Shown in pieces: positions 1 through 10,128 of a stretch of DNA of 64,000 nt. The position numbers and the translations under genes are program-made. The first letter of the stretch is position 1. Every line of letters starts with the position of its first letter. Origin of the DNA: Pseudomonadota bacterium (lineage in GTDB: Bacteria > Pseudomonadota > Gammaproteobacteria > Steroidobacterales > Woeseiaceae); NCBI GenBank assembly GCA_022563505.1, contig JADFNG010000005.1:1-64000 (forward strand). The letters are read 5' to 3'. The notes under the pieces were generated by a model. It was given only the letters and a program-made list of their open reading frames with translations. It was not told the origin of the DNA and did no database searches.

Positions 1-1095
1 TTTTCGTACCGTGCTGCCGAGGCTAACGTTGGCAAGAAGAATTCCACCTCGATTCGCCCGCACCCAGGTAGACCGGTAATAGATCGGTTCGGGATCGCCC
101 CAAAAACGTACTTTCCTGATCATGCCGAGTGAATGCAACAAGGTCTCTATGCCCTTGACGACGTGTTTTACCTCGGCAAGTTCCAGTATCGACGGGCCAC
201 CTGCCTCTATCGTGACCGTGGGTATTCCTGCAGCCGTGGCTGCATGGCGTAACGTTCCGGATGACGGATCGCTGTGCAACACCACCATTGACCCGAAACC
301 CTGCGTCAGTGTCACGACGTCGCGATTGCGCAAATCTGCCCGCAGCTGGGGAAGATTGGCTCGCTCGAAGGAGCCGGTATGCAAATCAACCAGCGCATCG
401 CAGTGGCGCACTATCTCGTTGAAAAAGGAAAATGCAATGCGGGACGCGGCGCTGCCGGTCCGATTGCCCGGAAAATACCGGTTCAGGTCGCGCCGATCCG
501 GCAAGTACCTCGAAGCACGCCTGAATCCCTGCAGATTGACGATTGGCACACCGATAACGGCTCCGGATAACTTGCGCGGATTGATGCCATGCAATACGCG
601 CCGCACAATCTCGATACCGTTGATTTCATCACCGTGAATCGCAGCAGTGAGGCAAAGCGTTGGTCCGGGCAGTCGACCGTTAACCACCAGCACGGGCGCC
701 GCAACGGGCACCCCTTCAAAAAGCTCCGTCGCGGTCCACGATAATCGCTGAAAGTTGCCGGGTGGCACCGTTGCGTTAAGAAGGCTCAGCGGTTTTGCTT
801 CACCCTCCGCAACAGTTACCGCGCTCGCGAGCGCTACCATAGCCTTGGCATTCCCGGTAACATCCGCCGCCACCGAATCAGTCGCTGGTATTTCGTCGGC
901 TGCGGCAAGGCCTGCGTCTGACTCGGCCAGTGCAGGTACTTCGGAACGTAATTCCACGCCTGCGGTCTGATCCTCAGCGGGCGATTGCGTCGTTGCAATC
1001 TCCGCCTCGCTCGCGGCGAACTCGCCGGACAGTAACAATGACGCCAGCGTCACGAAAACAATGAGAGGCAGGGAATTTGAACGAAATAGTGTCAT
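1..1095 (-). CDS. Succinylglutamate desuccinylase/aspartoacylase-family (M14) zinc carboxypeptidase-like protein, exported; 3' end cut by window edge
   Basis: Minus-strand reading from ATG at 1095 gives a signal-like N-terminus (MTLFRSNSLPLIVFVTLASLLLSG) and motifs LCLTAAIHGDEINGIEIVRRVLHGINP, GVPIVNLQGFRRASRYLPDRRDLNRYFPG and DALVDLHTGSFERANLPQLR. Frame stays open to position 1. Confidence 0.85.
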   Translation of the reverse strand, partial: MTLFRSNSLPLIVFVTLASLLLSGEFAASEAEIATTQSPAEDQTAGVELRSEVPALAESDAGLAAADEIPATDSVAADVTGNAKAMVALASAVTVAEGEAKPLSLLNATVPPGNFQRLSWTATELFEGVPVAAPVLVVNGRLPGPTLCLTAAIHGDEINGIEIVRRVLHGINPRKLSGAVIGVPIVNLQGFRRASRYLPDRRDLNRYFPGNRTGSAASRIAFSFFNEIVRHCDALVDLHTGSFERANLPQLRADLRNRDVVTLTQGFGSMVVLHSDPSSGTLRHAATAAGIPTVTIEAGGPSILELAEVKHVVKGIETLLHSLGMIRKVRFWGDPEPIYYRSTWVRANRGGILLANVSLGSTVRK

Positions 1096-1214
1096 GGCAA
1101 TGTGTTTTGAGTGGCTACGCCTTCCAGCGAACCCTAAAATACCTTATAAAAGGGTGCTCATCTGTGAACCATTACAGGTATTTACAGCAATTTCCTCGAA
1201 TGAAACCATAATCT

Positions 1215-3155
1215 GTGAAAATGACCAGTCCGATTCGATATCTGTGCATTATCTTCACTGTCCTGTTGGCGACGACTGCGATTGCCGCGAACAGCCTTTT
1301 TCCGCAACCCGCCGAACTTGATCGTGATGTCGACTTCTGGAAAGCGATCTTCTCGGAGTACAGTACCGACGAAGGAGCTTTGCACGATAATCGAAATCTG
1401 TCCGTCGTCTATGAACGCATGGACATGCCCTCGACCGTCAGTCGACGTGAACGTAATCGTCGAGTTGGGATAAGACGCAAGCATTACCAGAAAGTTCTGC
1501 GGACGCTTGCGGACGGCAGGCGAGATAATCTTGATGCTGAAGAACAGCGCATCCTCGACCTGTGGCCCGGCAATGTCAGCGATGCGACATTGCGAGCCGC
1601 TGCCGGCCAAATTCGTTTTCAGCACGGCCTGTCCGATCGATTTGAGAAGAGCCTGCAGCGCGCCGGCCGCTGGCGGGCACACGTGAATACCACTTTTTCC
1701 CGATTGAACGTGCCCATCGAGCTTGCGGCATTGCCACACGTCGAGTCATCTTATAATCCCGCAGCGCGGTCACATGTCGGTGCATCCGGCATCTGGCAAT
1801 TCACGCGCAGCACGGGTCGGCGCTTCTTGCAGGTCGATCATGTGCTCGACGAACGCAATGATCCATTCAGAGCAACAGAAGCTGCCGGCAAATTGCTGGC
1901 CTACAATTATTCCATTGTGGGCAACTGGCCGATGGCAATCACCGCATACAATCACGGGCTTGCCGGGGTACGCCGGGCGATGCGGCAGTATGGGGATACG
2001 GCCTATACGGACATCCTCCGCAATTACAAAGGCCGGACTTTCGGTTTCGCCTCGCGAAATTTCTACGTAGCGTTCCTGGCGGCGATGCAGATCGATCAGC
2101 ATCCGGAGCGGTATTTTCCCGGTGTCACACCAGATCTTGCGGTGAATTACGATACGTTCATGTTTGACGATTACGTGCCTGCCGATGCGATTGCAACGGC
2201 GCTCGGCATCAGTGAGCGAGATCTCGCGAAATACAACCCGGCTATGCAGGCGACAATTTGGGAGGGCAGCAAGTATGTGCCACGCGACTTTGAAGCCCGC
2301 GTGCCACGGGATCGGATCTCGGCTCCTGCGCAGCAATTGCTGGCAAGCATTGCACCCGACCAACATTTCGCGAAGCAGCTTCCGGATTTGTATCATATGA
2401 TCGCACGGGGGGATACGTTATCCGCGATTGCCGCTGAGTACGGAACACGCGTTTCGACGCTGGCAGCATTGAACAATCTTGGCAGCCGCCACCGCATTCG
2501 TGCAGGACAGCGATTACGTTTACCGGCAGCAGGGCCGGTTGCCGAGATCGTGGCAGCGAAAGAGAAAGCAGCGGCCGCCACGCCGCCTGTCGCCATTATT
2601 GCCAATGTGCCGACAACTGCAGCAGGCCCGGAGTTACCCGGAAGCGACGAGGAAACTGTGGGGTTTCTGGGTGAACGCATCGCGGATACCCTGATGGGGG
2701 CTCTGCAATCCGCATTGCTGTCGGATCCCAGCGATTACGATGTCGCTGCCGACAAGACGATTGAGGTGCATCCCATGGAGACGCTTGGCCACTACGCCGA
2801 CTGGCTGGGTATCAAAACCCAGCGATTACGCGATATCAATGGTCTGGCGTTCCGCACTCCGGTTGTCGTCGGACAACGTATCAAACTGGATCTGAGCCAG
2901 GTGAATCCGGCAGATTTTGAGGCGCTGCGCAGCACCTATCATCGCGAGTTGCAGGATGCGTTTTTCCGCAACAACACAATTACCGGAATCCAGGAGCACA
3001 CGGTGGCGAGTGGTGAGTCTGTCTGGATTCTTTCATTGCGTCAGTACAGCGTTCCAATTTGGTTGTTCCGGCAATACAACCCGACACTGGATATGTCCAG
3101 GGTGGCTGCAGGCACGCGCATTCGATTTCCCATCCTGGTCAGCAACCACGGCTAG
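1215..3155 (+). CDS. mltD: Membrane-bound lytic murein transglycosylase D with LysM domains
   Basis: ALPHVESSYNPAARSHVGASGIWQFTRSTGRRF (SLT motif) and LysM-type segments (YHMIARGDTLSAIAAEYGTRVSTLAALN). Confidence 0.93.
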   Translation: MKMTSPIRYLCIIFTVLLATTAIAANSLFPQPAELDRDVDFWKAIFSEYSTDEGALHDNRNLSVVYERMDMPSTVSRRERNRRVGIRRKHYQKVLRTLADGRRDNLDAEEQRILDLWPGNVSDATLRAAAGQIRFQHGLSDRFEKSLQRAGRWRAHVNTTFSRLNVPIELAALPHVESSYNPAARSHVGASGIWQFTRSTGRRFLQVDHVLDERNDPFRATEAAGKLLAYNYSIVGNWPMAITAYNHGLAGVRRAMRQYGDTAYTDILRNYKGRTFGFASRNFYVAFLAAMQIDQHPERYFPGVTPDLAVNYDTFMFDDYVPADAIATALGISERDLAKYNPAMQATIWEGSKYVPRDFEARVPRDRISAPAQQLLASIAPDQHFAKQLPDLYHMIARGDTLSAIAAEYGTRVSTLAALNNLGSRHRIRAGQRLRLPAAGPVAEIVAAKEKAAAATPPVAIIANVPTTAAGPELPGSDEETVGFLGERIADTLMGALQSALLSDPSDYDVAADKTIEVHPMETLGHYADWLGIKTQRLRDINGLAFRTPVVVGQRIKLDLSQVNPADFEALRSTYHRELQDAFFRNNTITGIQEHTVASGESVWILSLRQYSVPIWLFRQYNPTLDMSRVAAGTRIRFPILVSNHG

Positions 3156-3166
3156 CCGGTTTCGCC

Positions 3167-3568
3167 ATGGTGAGAATCACAACTCTGCACTTTGTCCGGC
3201 TACTGCCCGTGCTGCTGCTGGCCATGGCCGCCGCGGCCTACGTCTTCTACATCGAAGGTGAACACGCATACGCACATCGAAATGTTGCGCCAATGCTGGT
3301 TGTGGTTTTGCTGGCAATCATTTCACTGCTTCGAGGTTCCGGTCACTGGGCAGGAAGTGGCTGGAGTTGGCCGTTGGCAACGTTCGGTTTCGCCATACCG
3401 GCGATCGGCTTATCCATTTACCTGCATTATGGTTATGCGACTGATTTGCACGGCATGTACAGCAATGCGGTCTATCCAAAAGAACTGTTCCGCTATCTGC
3501 CGATGTACACATTGTTTGCCGGTGGCATCGGTTTCGCCATTGGCTGGATCGTGGGGAGAGAAATTTGA
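3167..3568 (+). CDS. Small multi-pass membrane protein, unknown function
   Basis: Internal ATG at 3167 of the 3059..3568 ORF (MVRITTLHFVRLLPVLLLAMAAAAYVF...); several hydrophobic segments. Confidence 0.65.
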   Translation: MVRITTLHFVRLLPVLLLAMAAAAYVFYIEGEHAYAHRNVAPMLVVVLLAIISLLRGSGHWAGSGWSWPLATFGFAIPAIGLSIYLHYGYATDLHGMYSNAVYPKELFRYLPMYTLFAGGIGFAIGWIVGREI

Positions 3569-3648
3569 GCCAATTTTGTGAGCCGTCAGATTTGCAGGCC
3601 GTGTCGGGTCTGCTAGTCTTTCCTCGATTAAACTTCAGCGGCTAAGCG

Positions 3649-4179
3649 GTGATGCACGGGAAAAAGCGCGGAATATGGGCTGGCATTCTGCTGTTATCAG
3701 TGGTGATGGCAATAGCGTCTTTCGCCCCATCGACCGCAATTGCCGGTGATTTCCCGGTGGCCGACAAAGTGCTGATTGAAAAAGAGAAACGTAAATTGCA
3801 TCTGATGAGGGATGGCAAGCCGTTTCGCACTTTCGATATTGCGCTGGGCATGGCACCGATTGGTGACAAGAACGAGGAAGGCGATTTCAAGACGCCGGAA
3901 GGTTCTTATTTGCTGGATGCGCGAAACCCGAACAGTGACTATTTCCTGTCCATACACATTTCCTACCCGAACAGAGCCGACCGCACGACTGCCAGAAAGA
4001 AGGGTGTCAATCCCGGTGGGGAAATCATGATTCACGGCCAGCCGAATACGCCAACCTACTCGGCGGGTTATTACAAATTGGCGGACTGGACCAACGGCTG
4101 CATTGCTGTATCGAATTCTGACATGATTGATATCTGGCTGATGACGCCTGACAGCGTTGCCATCGAGATCTTGCCCTGA
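3649..4179 (+). CDS. L,D-transpeptidase (YkuD family), exported
   Basis: Signal peptide; KVLIEKEKRKLHLMRDGKPFRTFDIALG; IHGQPNT...WTNGCIAVSN catalytic Cys motif. Confidence 0.9.
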   Translation: MMHGKKRGIWAGILLLSVVMAIASFAPSTAIAGDFPVADKVLIEKEKRKLHLMRDGKPFRTFDIALGMAPIGDKNEEGDFKTPEGSYLLDARNPNSDYFLSIHISYPNRADRTTARKKGVNPGGEIMIHGQPNTPTYSAGYYKLADWTNGCIAVSNSDMIDIWLMTPDSVAIEILP

Positions 4180-4240
4180 TCGTTCGTGTCCCATTTAGCA
4201 GCGGACGCACTTGCAGGGAATAATTTTCTAAGGAGTTGCA

Positions 4241-5653
4241 TTGCAACCAATACACATAGCAAGCAGTACCGAAATCCGAGTTGATAGTGATGAAGTGATC
4301 GACGCGGAAGTTTGGCCGGAGGGCAGCCTGGAGGTGCTTTCCCAGGTCGAGGTTGAGCAGCTTCGCAGTCAGGGCGAACATGGGCTCTATACAATACTGC
4401 GTCGCTGCATCCTGGCAGTGCTGAATTCCGGTGGGTGTACGGACGATGCTCGCGAAATTCTTGCCAAGCACAAGGATTTCAGTGTTGGTTTTATCCAGCA
4501 GGATCGTGGCCTGAAAGTCACCATCAAGAGCGCGCCCGCCTCGGCATTTGTCGATGGTGTCATGATTCGTGGTATCCGCGAGCTGGTATTCGCAGTCTTG
4601 CGGGATATTGTCTTTACCCATAACGAGATTCGGGAAAGTGCACGTTTCGATTTGCAAACTTCCGAGAACATTACCAATGCTGTGTTTCACATCGTTCGTA
4701 ATGCGCGACTGCTGGAAGTGCCGTCGGAGCCGAAACTGGTGGTTTGCTGGGGCGGCCACGCAATCAGTCGCGACGAGTACGAATACACCAAGAAGGTCGG
4801 TTATGAACTTGGCCTGCGCGCGTTGAATGTATGCACCGGTTGCGGCCCTGGAGCCATGAAGGGTCCGATGAAGGGAGCTACCATCGGTCATGCGAAGCAG
4901 CGGATTCGTGACGGCCGATATATTGGCATCACTGAACCGGGCATCATCGCGGCAGAATCTCCGAATCCGATTGTCAATTCACTGGTGATCATGCCGGACA
5001 TGGAAAAACGTCTCGAAGCGTTTGTGCGTGTCGGGCACGGTATTGTGGTTTTTCCAGGGGGCGTGGGCACAGCCGAAGAAATACTTTACGTACTCGGCAT
5101 ATTGCTGCATCCGGACAATCGTCATTTGCCGATGCCGCTGATCATGTCGGGAACCCGAAGCAGCGAAGCGTACTTTCGCCAGATAAACGAATTCATTGGC
5201 GAGACTCTGGGTCCGGAAGCACAAGGTCGCTACAAAATCATCATTGACGATGCAGAAGCGGTGGCCAGAGCGATGCTGGCTGGTTTGGCGGAGGTAAAAC
5301 AATTTCGTAAACAAAATGGCGATGCCTATTACTACAATTGGCGCTTGAAGATCGATCACGAATTCCAGATACCATTTGAAGCGAGCCATGAAGCAATGGC
5401 TGCTCTGCAAATTGCCGAGGACATGCCGGTGCATTTGCTTGCGGCGAATTTACGCAAGGCATTTTCCGGCATTGTTTCGGGAAATGTACGCGAGGATGCG
5501 ATTTTGTCAATCGAGGAGTTGGGGCCTTATGAAATTACCGGTTCGGCACGCATCATGGGTTTGCTGGACCGACTGCTGGCCGCATTTGTCAAGCAGGGGC
5601 GTATGAAACTTGCCGCCGATCGATATTCGCCCTGTTATCGCGTGAAAGCATAA
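4241..5653 (+). CDS. ppnN: Nucleotide 5'-monophosphate nucleosidase, LOG/YgdH family
   Basis: 470 aa; PGGVGTAEEILYVLG (PGGxGTxxE) and full-length PpnN-like architecture. Confidence 0.9.
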   Translation: MQPIHIASSTEIRVDSDEVIDAEVWPEGSLEVLSQVEVEQLRSQGEHGLYTILRRCILAVLNSGGCTDDAREILAKHKDFSVGFIQQDRGLKVTIKSAPASAFVDGVMIRGIRELVFAVLRDIVFTHNEIRESARFDLQTSENITNAVFHIVRNARLLEVPSEPKLVVCWGGHAISRDEYEYTKKVGYELGLRALNVCTGCGPGAMKGPMKGATIGHAKQRIRDGRYIGITEPGIIAAESPNPIVNSLVIMPDMEKRLEAFVRVGHGIVVFPGGVGTAEEILYVLGILLHPDNRHLPMPLIMSGTRSSEAYFRQINEFIGETLGPEAQGRYKIIIDDAEAVARAMLAGLAEVKQFRKQNGDAYYYNWRLKIDHEFQIPFEASHEAMAALQIAEDMPVHLLAANLRKAFSGIVSGNVREDAILSIEELGPYEITGSARIMGLLDRLLAAFVKQGRMKLAADRYSPCYRVKA

Positions 5654-5883
5654 ATCACGGCGCATCGAATTCGCGCCTGGCCGACGCGCAGCATGAATTC
5701 TCGGCAACGGCTCACTGGCGTTTTGTTAAATGGACTTGCCCAATCGCCTGATTAAGTAAAAAAGTGACCATAGTACACTGATTTTTATGTAAAAAATCAC
5801 GCTTTGCATTGTGAGCCAGTTCCTGTGCCCCCGCTCTTTCCCAACGTACTATTTGTGCAAAGGGAAGTGTGAGGTAATGTCTG

Positions 5884-6141
5884 ATGCAGGACAGCAAAGA
5901 CAACAATTGGGCAGGTGATTACGGCAATTCCGTTGAGTCACGTGCCAAAGCATCCGCAAGCGAATCCGGGTTGCACGCGGCCCCATCGGCCGAAGTCTAT
6001 GGCTGGCAACAGTACCGTCGCTGGATTTCAAAAGTGCCGGCTCCTCATGTTCGCCGCACCGGCGTCGATCCATCCCTGTATACCTGGAAAGGCTATCGCA
6101 AATGGACCGAGCAGGTTAAACGCAACTGGACCGACAGCTAG
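5884..6141 (+). CDS. Small protein of unknown function
   Basis: 85 aa; two similar segments YGWQQYRRWISKV and YTWKGYRKWTEQV; AGGT-rich leader upstream. Confidence 0.55.
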   Translation: MQDSKDNNWAGDYGNSVESRAKASASESGLHAAPSAEVYGWQQYRRWISKVPAPHVRRTGVDPSLYTWKGYRKWTEQVKRNWTDS

Positions 6142-6400
6142 CCAGACCAGGAACTGCCCGGGGCTTGTCAAGAATCAATCCAGGTATTTTAGCCGCTCCC
6201 TCCTGCCCGTCCACCAGCGCCGGTAACGAGCAGGCATTTTCCTTCTTGCTATTGCCGTTTGATGCTGTCCAGTCAGTTTGGCTGCGCGCGCAACATAAGG
6301 TCACAATGATCTCTCTGCAGAAAAAAACTGTGATCTTTCTCGCCTGGAAAATGTCGACCACTTCGCTCATTACGAAAAAATATTAAAATCAAAATGAAGC

Positions 6401-6416
6401 TGTGATGTATCTCACG
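6401..6416 (+). promoter_or_regulatory. Candidate CRP/Vfr binding site
   Basis: TGTGATGTATCTCACG matches TGTGA-N6-TCACA at 9 of 10 half-site bases; ~60 bp upstream of ORF 6479..6670. Confidence 0.5.
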
Positions 6417-6478
6417 GTGCACAAAAATCGACACGACTATAGTTATCCCACTGAAGCACCCACCGCGAATAATCACGT

Positions 6479-6670
6479 ATGTCCAGCAAGCTTTCACAAT
6501 CCGAATCACCCGTAGCCGGGCTCAAAAATGAAGCATCGCGGCAGCGATGGGAACTGTTTCATCGTGCGATCGCACATGCGAAACAATCGAATTCCGACGC
6601 GATGCAACAAGCGTTGCCCGATGATGCCGATTCCAGGCATCGTCGACCCGTTTTGACAATCGCCAAATAG
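6479..6670 (+). CDS. Small hypothetical protein (63 aa)
   Basis: ORF downstream of the CRP-like site; tandem with 6687..6947. Confidence 0.4.
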   Translation: MSSKLSQSESPVAGLKNEASRQRWELFHRAIAHAKQSNSDAMQQALPDDADSRHRRPVLTIAK

Positions 6671-6686
6671 CCGCATTGCGCCACCG

Positions 6687-6947
6687 ATGGAACGCCTGAT
6701 TCAATATCTCGACGTCCTGGAAGATACCTGGTACATGGTCGCTTTGCTGGCAGAGCGCATCAGAAAGATTGCGCTGCAGTTGGCTATTTTCGGAATGATG
6801 GCCGTCACAAGCGGCCTTGGATTCATGCTCGCATTGACTGCGCCTCCCGTCGGCTTCGCAGTGGCAGCCCTGCTCACGGTCACCGTGCTGTATCGCTCCG
6901 CGACTGCTCGCACACCGCTTGCATACCCCCTGTCGCACAGCGGCTAA
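6687..6947 (+). CDS. Small two-TM membrane protein (86 aa)
   Basis: LQLAIFGMMAVTSGLGFMLALTAPPVGFAVAALLTVTVLY hydrophobic hairpin. Confidence 0.5.
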   Translation: MERLIQYLDVLEDTWYMVALLAERIRKIALQLAIFGMMAVTSGLGFMLALTAPPVGFAVAALLTVTVLYRSATARTPLAYPLSHSG

Positions 6948-7088
6948 GAAAGAGCCGGATCAGCAAGATAGAAAGCGCCATGCGACGAACCGTGGCAACC
7001 GTCAGTGTGGTGCCGCGCCGCCGTCGGCAGCGCACGAGTCCATAGCACTCCCCCTGCCGCGGAATTGGCTTCTTCGCCGCGCGAGCAC

Positions 7089-7116
7089 CTTGAAAAATCC
7101 CGACTTGCCCCTATGG
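7089..7116 (+). promoter_or_regulatory. Candidate sigma-32 heat-shock promoter of htpG
   Basis: CTTGAAA-N12-CCCCTATGG, close to CTTGAAA-N(11-15)-CCCCATNT; ~60 bp upstream of the htpG start. Confidence 0.7.
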
Positions 7117-7176
7117 TGTGTGCTTATTCCCGTGTGCCAGAGGCGGGATCCAGACAAGCATCAGGAGGCAGAATTC

Positions 7177-9078
7177 GTGGGCAAGAAAGCCAGTCCGGAA
7201 ACAATGGGGTTTCAGACCGAGGTGCGCCAGTTGCTGCATCTCATGATCCATTCTCTCTATAGCAACAAAGAAATTTTCCTGCGCGAACTGATTTCAAATG
7301 CGTCGGATGCGGTCGACAGGCTGCGCTTCGAAGCGCTGGCAAATCCGGATCTCCTGACGGGTGACGCCGACCTGAGCATTCGCGTCGTGCTGGATAAAGA
7401 GGCAAAGACGATAGCGGTTACCGACAACGGCATTGGCATGTCGCGAGAGGACTTGATCGAAAACCTCGGCACGATAGCCAAATCGGGGACAGCCGATTTC
7501 CTGCAGCAGATGACGGGAGATGACAAGAAGGATGCACAACTGATCGGTCAATTCGGCGTTGGTTTTTATTCGTCGTTCATCGTTGCCGACAAGGTGGTTG
7601 TAGAGACACGGCGAGCAGACCTTGAGGCGAAGGATGCGGTTCGCTGGGAGTCGGATGGGCAGGGTGAGTTTACGGTTGAGCCAATTGAACGTGTGGAGCG
7701 GGGTACGACGGTTACTCTGCACCTTAAGGAGACGGAAGCGGAATTTTCAGAGCTGTTGCGGCTCGAAACACTGATTCGAAAATACTCCGATCACATCGCA
7801 TTCCCGGTACTGCTGGAGGGCGGCGCGGAGGACGATAAAGAGCCACGCACCGTAAACTCGGCAACGGCCCTGTGGATGAGATCACGCTCGGAAGTGGATG
7901 ATGATGAATACAAGGAATTTTACAAGTACTTGTCGCATGACTTTGTGGACCCGATTACATGGAGTCACAACCGGGTGGAGGGCAAGCGAGAATACACGAG
8001 CCTCCTCTATATTCCGGCGAATGCGCCATTTGATCTGTGGAACCGGGAAGTACCGCGGGGCTTGAAGCTTTATGTGCAGCGCGTCTTTATCATGGATGAT
8101 GCGGAGCAATTTCTGCCACTTTACCTGCGCTTCGTAAAGGGTATCGTTGATTCCTCCGACTTGCCACTCAATGTGTCGCGTGAGTTATTGCAGAACAATC
8201 CGCAGTCGGCGGCGATGAAGACTGCGATCACGCGGCGTGTTCTGGATATGCTGGCCAGGCTGTCAACGGCCGATTCGAAGGAAGATCGCGAGATCTACCA
8301 GAAGTTCTGGAAGGAGTTCGGTCAGGTCATAAAAGAAGGCCTTGTCGAGGATTCTCAGAATGCCGACAAGCTGATGAAACTGCTTCGCTTTACCACGACG
8401 CGCAGCGATGGCGACCTCCAGGATCAGTCGCTAGCGGATTATTTGGGGCGTGCGATTCCGAAGCAGGACAAGATTTACTATTTGCTGGCCGATACTTACG
8501 CGACGGCGAAATCGAGTCCGCATCTCGAACAACTGGCCAAAAACGGCATAGAGGTCCTGTTGCTTGCCGACAGGATTGACCCGTGGATGGTTGATCACTT
8601 GGCCGATTTTGAAGGCAAAAGTTTTCAGGATGTGGGCCGCGGTCAGTTGTCGTTGCCAGAGGGTGACGGCACTATCACACAGGAAACAATGAACGAGGAG
8701 CACAAGCCGCTGCTCAAGAAAATCCAGAAAAAGCTCAAGGACAGAATTACAGCGGTCAATGTCAGCCAAAGATTGATTGATTCACCCGCGTGCGTGGTAA
8801 CAGCGGACCAGGATCTGACGCCCCAGCTCAGGCGAATGCTGGAAGCGAGCGGCCAGAAACTACCCGACTCGAAACCGAACTTTGAGATCAACGTCGAACA
8901 CCCGTTGGTGCAAAGGTTGTCAGCAGAGCGCGACGACGAGCGCTTCGGCCAGCTGGCGAATATTCTGCTTGATCATGCGTTGCTGGCGGAGGGCGCACAG
9001 CTTGAGAATCCCGCTGCTTATGTGCAGCGTATGAACAGCCTGCTGCTCGATATGGGCACGCAGGAGGTTAAGAAATAG
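7177..9078 (+). CDS. htpG: Molecular chaperone HtpG (Hsp90)
   Basis: GFQTEVRQLLHLMIHSLYSNKEIFLRELISNASDA; GTG start at 7177 preceded by AGGAGG. The 6919 start of the ORF track is probably too long because it spans the heat-shock promoter. Confidence 0.95.
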   Translation: MGKKASPETMGFQTEVRQLLHLMIHSLYSNKEIFLRELISNASDAVDRLRFEALANPDLLTGDADLSIRVVLDKEAKTIAVTDNGIGMSREDLIENLGTIAKSGTADFLQQMTGDDKKDAQLIGQFGVGFYSSFIVADKVVVETRRADLEAKDAVRWESDGQGEFTVEPIERVERGTTVTLHLKETEAEFSELLRLETLIRKYSDHIAFPVLLEGGAEDDKEPRTVNSATALWMRSRSEVDDDEYKEFYKYLSHDFVDPITWSHNRVEGKREYTSLLYIPANAPFDLWNREVPRGLKLYVQRVFIMDDAEQFLPLYLRFVKGIVDSSDLPLNVSRELLQNNPQSAAMKTAITRRVLDMLARLSTADSKEDREIYQKFWKEFGQVIKEGLVEDSQNADKLMKLLRFTTTRSDGDLQDQSLADYLGRAIPKQDKIYYLLADTYATAKSSPHLEQLAKNGIEVLLLADRIDPWMVDHLADFEGKSFQDVGRGQLSLPEGDGTITQETMNEEHKPLLKKIQKKLKDRITAVNVSQRLIDSPACVVTADQDLTPQLRRMLEASGQKLPDSKPNFEINVEHPLVQRLSAERDDERFGQLANILLDHALLAEGAQLENPAAYVQRMNSLLLDMGTQEVKK

Positions 9079-9153
9079 CGCTTGACCCGTAATCTGCACG
9101 GTATGCGAAGAAGCGGGTTGAAATTCTGCCTTGGTGAGTGAGGTTCACAGCAA

Positions 9154-9552
9154 ATGAGCAATAAAGCGACGGAGGATAGCGACCTCAAATCCCGCCTGAC
9201 AGAGGAGCAATTTGAGGTTACGCAAAGCCAGGCGACCGAAAGGCCATATACAGGGAAGTATGTCGACAACAAGGACGACGGTACCTATCGATGCATCTGC
9301 TGCAACTCGGAGCTCTTCAGCTCGGAGCATAAATACGATTCGGGCTCGGGCTGGCCCAGTTTCTGGCTTCCGTTGGCCGGCGACAACGTGCGCACCATAA
9401 AGGACATGAGTCTTGGCATGGTTCGTACAGAGGTCACCTGCAATCGTTGTGGTGCACACCTTGGACATGTGTTTGAGGACGGCCCGCAGCCGTCGGGTTT
9501 GCGTTATTGCATCAATTCCGCATCGCTCGACTTTGAGAAATCGGACAACTAA
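9154..9552 (+). CDS. msrB: Peptide-methionine (R)-S-oxide reductase
   Basis: Zn-binding CxxC pairs, [17 protein letters not shown] motifs. Confidence 0.95.
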   Translation: MSNKATEDSDLKSRLTEEQFEVTQSQATERPYTGKYVDNKDDGTYRCICCNSELFSSEHKYDSGSGWPSFWLPLAGDNVRTIKDMSLGMVRTEVTCNRCGAHLGHVFEDGPQPSGLRYCINSASLDFEKSDN

Positions 9553-9595
9553 TATCGACCCCCTATCGACTACTACTGGAACCAAAGGACTGACA

Positions 9596-10120
9596 ATGAA
9601 TAAAACAAGACTGGGTTTTCTGCTTGCCTCAATGATTCTGTTCGTAGCTTGCAGCCAGGAGAGCGCCGAGGTCAACGTCAAAGACAGCTCAGGTAGCGCG
9701 GAAGTTGCGCCAACAGAGGGACAGGTTGTTGGCGATCCGGTGGTTGTCGAGATTGTGCCGGGACTGACAATGCGCATCTTGCGAGAAGGCAATGGCGCTG
9801 TGGCGGCGGTTGGCCAGGTTGTGAGCGTTCATTACACCGGCTGGCTGTATGACGCAGAGGCTGAAAACGCACGCGGTCAAAAATTTGACAGCTCCGTCGA
9901 TCGGGACCAGCATTTCGAGTTTCCCCTTGGAGCGGGTCAAGTCATCAAGGGTTGGGACAGCGGTGTCGCTGGCATGAAGGTTGGTGAAATTCGCGAGCTG
10001 ACCATTGCACCGGAAATGGCTTATGGTGACAGGGGTTCCGGAAGCGTCATTGGGCCGGGTTCCACATTGGTGTTCGAAGTCGAACTGGCCGGTCTGAGCG
10101 GTGGTGCAGCGCAGGAATAA
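9596..10120 (+). CDS. FKBP-type peptidyl-prolyl isomerase, lipoprotein
   Basis: Lipobox [15 protein letters not shown]...FDSS...[29 protein letters not shown]. Confidence 0.9.
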   Translation: MNKTRLGFLLASMILFVACSQESAEVNVKDSSGSAEVAPTEGQVVGDPVVVEIVPGLTMRILREGNGAVAAVGQVVSVHYTGWLYDAEAENARGQKFDSSVDRDQHFEFPLGAGQVIKGWDSGVAGMKVGEIRELTIAPEMAYGDRGSGSVIGPGSTLVFEVELAGLSGGAAQE

Positions 10121-10128
10121 GCTCTCAT

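Noticed and set aside
4025-4891. 288-aa minus-strand ORF
   Set aside because: Antisense to ppnN and the L,D-transpeptidase end; Cys/Gln/Asn-rich shadow frame with no domain.
6919-7176. 86-codon N-terminal extension of HtpG in the ORF track
   Set aside because: Contains the sigma-32 promoter and ribosome-binding site; not Hsp90-like.
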